Source: Pseudonocardia alni (GTDB taxonomy: Bacteria; Actinomycetota; Actinomycetes; Mycobacteriales; Pseudonocardiaceae). Taken from it: DNA of 64,000 nucleotides. The translations under genes were made by a program, and so were the position numbers. Shown here piece after piece: positions 63,405 through 64,000 of this stretch (its first letter is position 1; the number at the start of each line of letters is the position of its first letter). The stretch is taken from assembly GCF_002813375.1 (NCBI RefSeq), contig NZ_PHUJ01000003.1, positions 3,162,001 to 3,226,000 on the forward strand. The letters are read 5' to 3'. The notes below the pieces were generated by a model. That model saw only the letters and a list, made by a program, of their open reading frames with translations. It was not told the origin of the DNA and did no database searches.

Positions 63405-64000
63405 GCGTGCCGACGTCCTGGGCGACCAGGTCGTCGGTGGCCCGTTCGACGACGGCGGCGATCGTCATCGACGGGTTGCAGGCGGCCGTCGTACCGGGCA
63501 TCAGCGACCCGTCGAGCACGTAGAGGCCGCGCTGGCCCCGCACCCGGCCCGCCACGTCGCAGACCGTGCCGATGCAGGCCCCGCCCAGCGGGTGCCAGGT
63601 GGTCGGCACCGCGTAGGTGGTGTCGAGGAAGGTGCCCCGCACCCCGGTGATGCGCCCCATCCTCTCGTGGATGCGCGCGGTCAGGGTGGCGTCGCCGTCG
63701 AGCGGCCAGTCGACGACACCCTCCTGCCGGACCGGGTCCCAGCCCATCCGGCCGCGGCCGGCGCTGACGCCGTAGCCGACGAGCATCGTCGTGGTGCGGC
63801 CGAGGCCGAGCGGCAACGGCGGCAGCGACGCCTGGATGACGGTGTTGGCCGTGGCCGGGTCCGCCCAGTCCTTCGTCCCGAACACCACCGGGCCGCCCTG
63901 GATCGCGCCGAAGTCCTCGACCAGGGAGTTCCAGGTGCAGATCCGGTCGCCGTTGGTGCCCCAGTTCTCGCCGAGCGCGTCGGGCAGGTCCGGGACCGTG
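63397..64000 (-). CDS. GMC oxidoreductase/cholesterol-oxidase-type flavoenzyme (C-terminal part)
   Basis: Only the last 201 codons are in the window; the frame runs off the right edge. ENWGTNGDRICTWNS, TTMLVGYGVSAGRGRMGWDP, WHPLGGACIGTVCDVAGRV and GLYVLDGSLMPGTTAACNPS are typical of the substrate and FAD-closing regions of GMC oxidases and cholesterol oxidase homologues. The HPLGG His and the NPS Asn are the expected catalytic pair. It is convergent with the IspD-like gene. The substrate is probably a sterol or other alcohol. Confidence 0.85.
   Translation of the reverse strand, partial: TVPDLPDALGENWGTNGDRICTWNSLVEDFGAIQGGPVVFGTKDWADPATANTVIQASLPPLPLGLGRTTTMLVGYGVSAGRGRMGWDPVRQEGVVDWPLDGDATLTARIHERMGRITGVRGTFLDTTYAVPTTWHPLGGACIGTVCDVAGRVRGQRGLYVLDGSLMPGTTAACNPSMTIAAVVERATDDLVAQDVGTLI

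Overview
The window looks like a chromosomal segment of a high-GC actinomycete. A Pseudonocardia-like member of the Pseudonocardiaceae is the best guess, from very high third-position GC, many GTG starts, type VII secretion proteins and gene content. Many genes match a gene neighbourhood of Mycobacterium tuberculosis known to me: fba/DedA (Rv0363c-Rv0364), SpoU methyltransferase/pyrE (Rv0380c, Rv0382c), clpB/flavohaemoglobin (Rv0384c-Rv0385), dnaK-grpE-dnaJ-hspR (Rv0350-Rv0353), the Fe-S reductase Rv0338c, the iniR-iniBAC region (Rv0339c-Rv0343) and dcd (Rv0321). Species and synteny are inferences made without any search.

Layout. 1-5768: DUF3151 protein, class II aldolase, an ECF-type sigma factor with a small membrane partner, a DedA protein, and a tightly overlapping SDR-pyrE-trmH operon. 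5921-11889: a Baeyer-Villiger-type monooxygenase, adenine deaminase, a degenerate SDR and a small type VII secretion-like cluster (YbaB-like, EspC-like and WXG100-like proteins). 11940-27433: the protein quality-control block, clpB and dnaK-grpE-dnaJ-hspR. Both promoter regions carry HAIR (HspR) boxes and GGAAY-N18-GTT (SigR/SigH-type) promoter elements. Between the two lie a type II-like flavohaemoglobin and a peptide-type ABC importer with no ATPase gene, linked to a TauD-like dioxygenase and an MFS protein.

27686-39105 looks like a secretion island. It holds a DUF3558 lipoprotein, a small helical protein, a PPE-like protein broken or phase-switched at a run of nine G, and an EspG chaperone. 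Next comes a divergent six-gene type IV secretion-like operon (small membrane subunit, PrgI/SCO6880-like, VirB4-like ATPase, VirB6-like, TcpC-like, NlpC/P60 hydrolase) with no relaxase or coupling protein in the window. 39618-52179 is mostly housekeeping or hypothetical: the Rv0338c-like Fe-S protein, dcd, an epimerase homologue lacking signature motifs, tRNA-Gly(CCC), panE, and a pair of convergent genes that appear fused tail to tail.

52461-62665 is the most interesting unit. It is an expanded iniBAC-type envelope-stress locus: a membrane-anchored Hsp70-like protein without a substrate-binding domain, two IniB-like repeat proteins, two dynamin-like GTPases (IniA- and IniC-like), and a large LuxR/AAA regulator at the end. 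An IspD-like nucleotidyltransferase and the C-terminal part of a GMC/cholesterol-oxidase-type flavoenzyme close the window.
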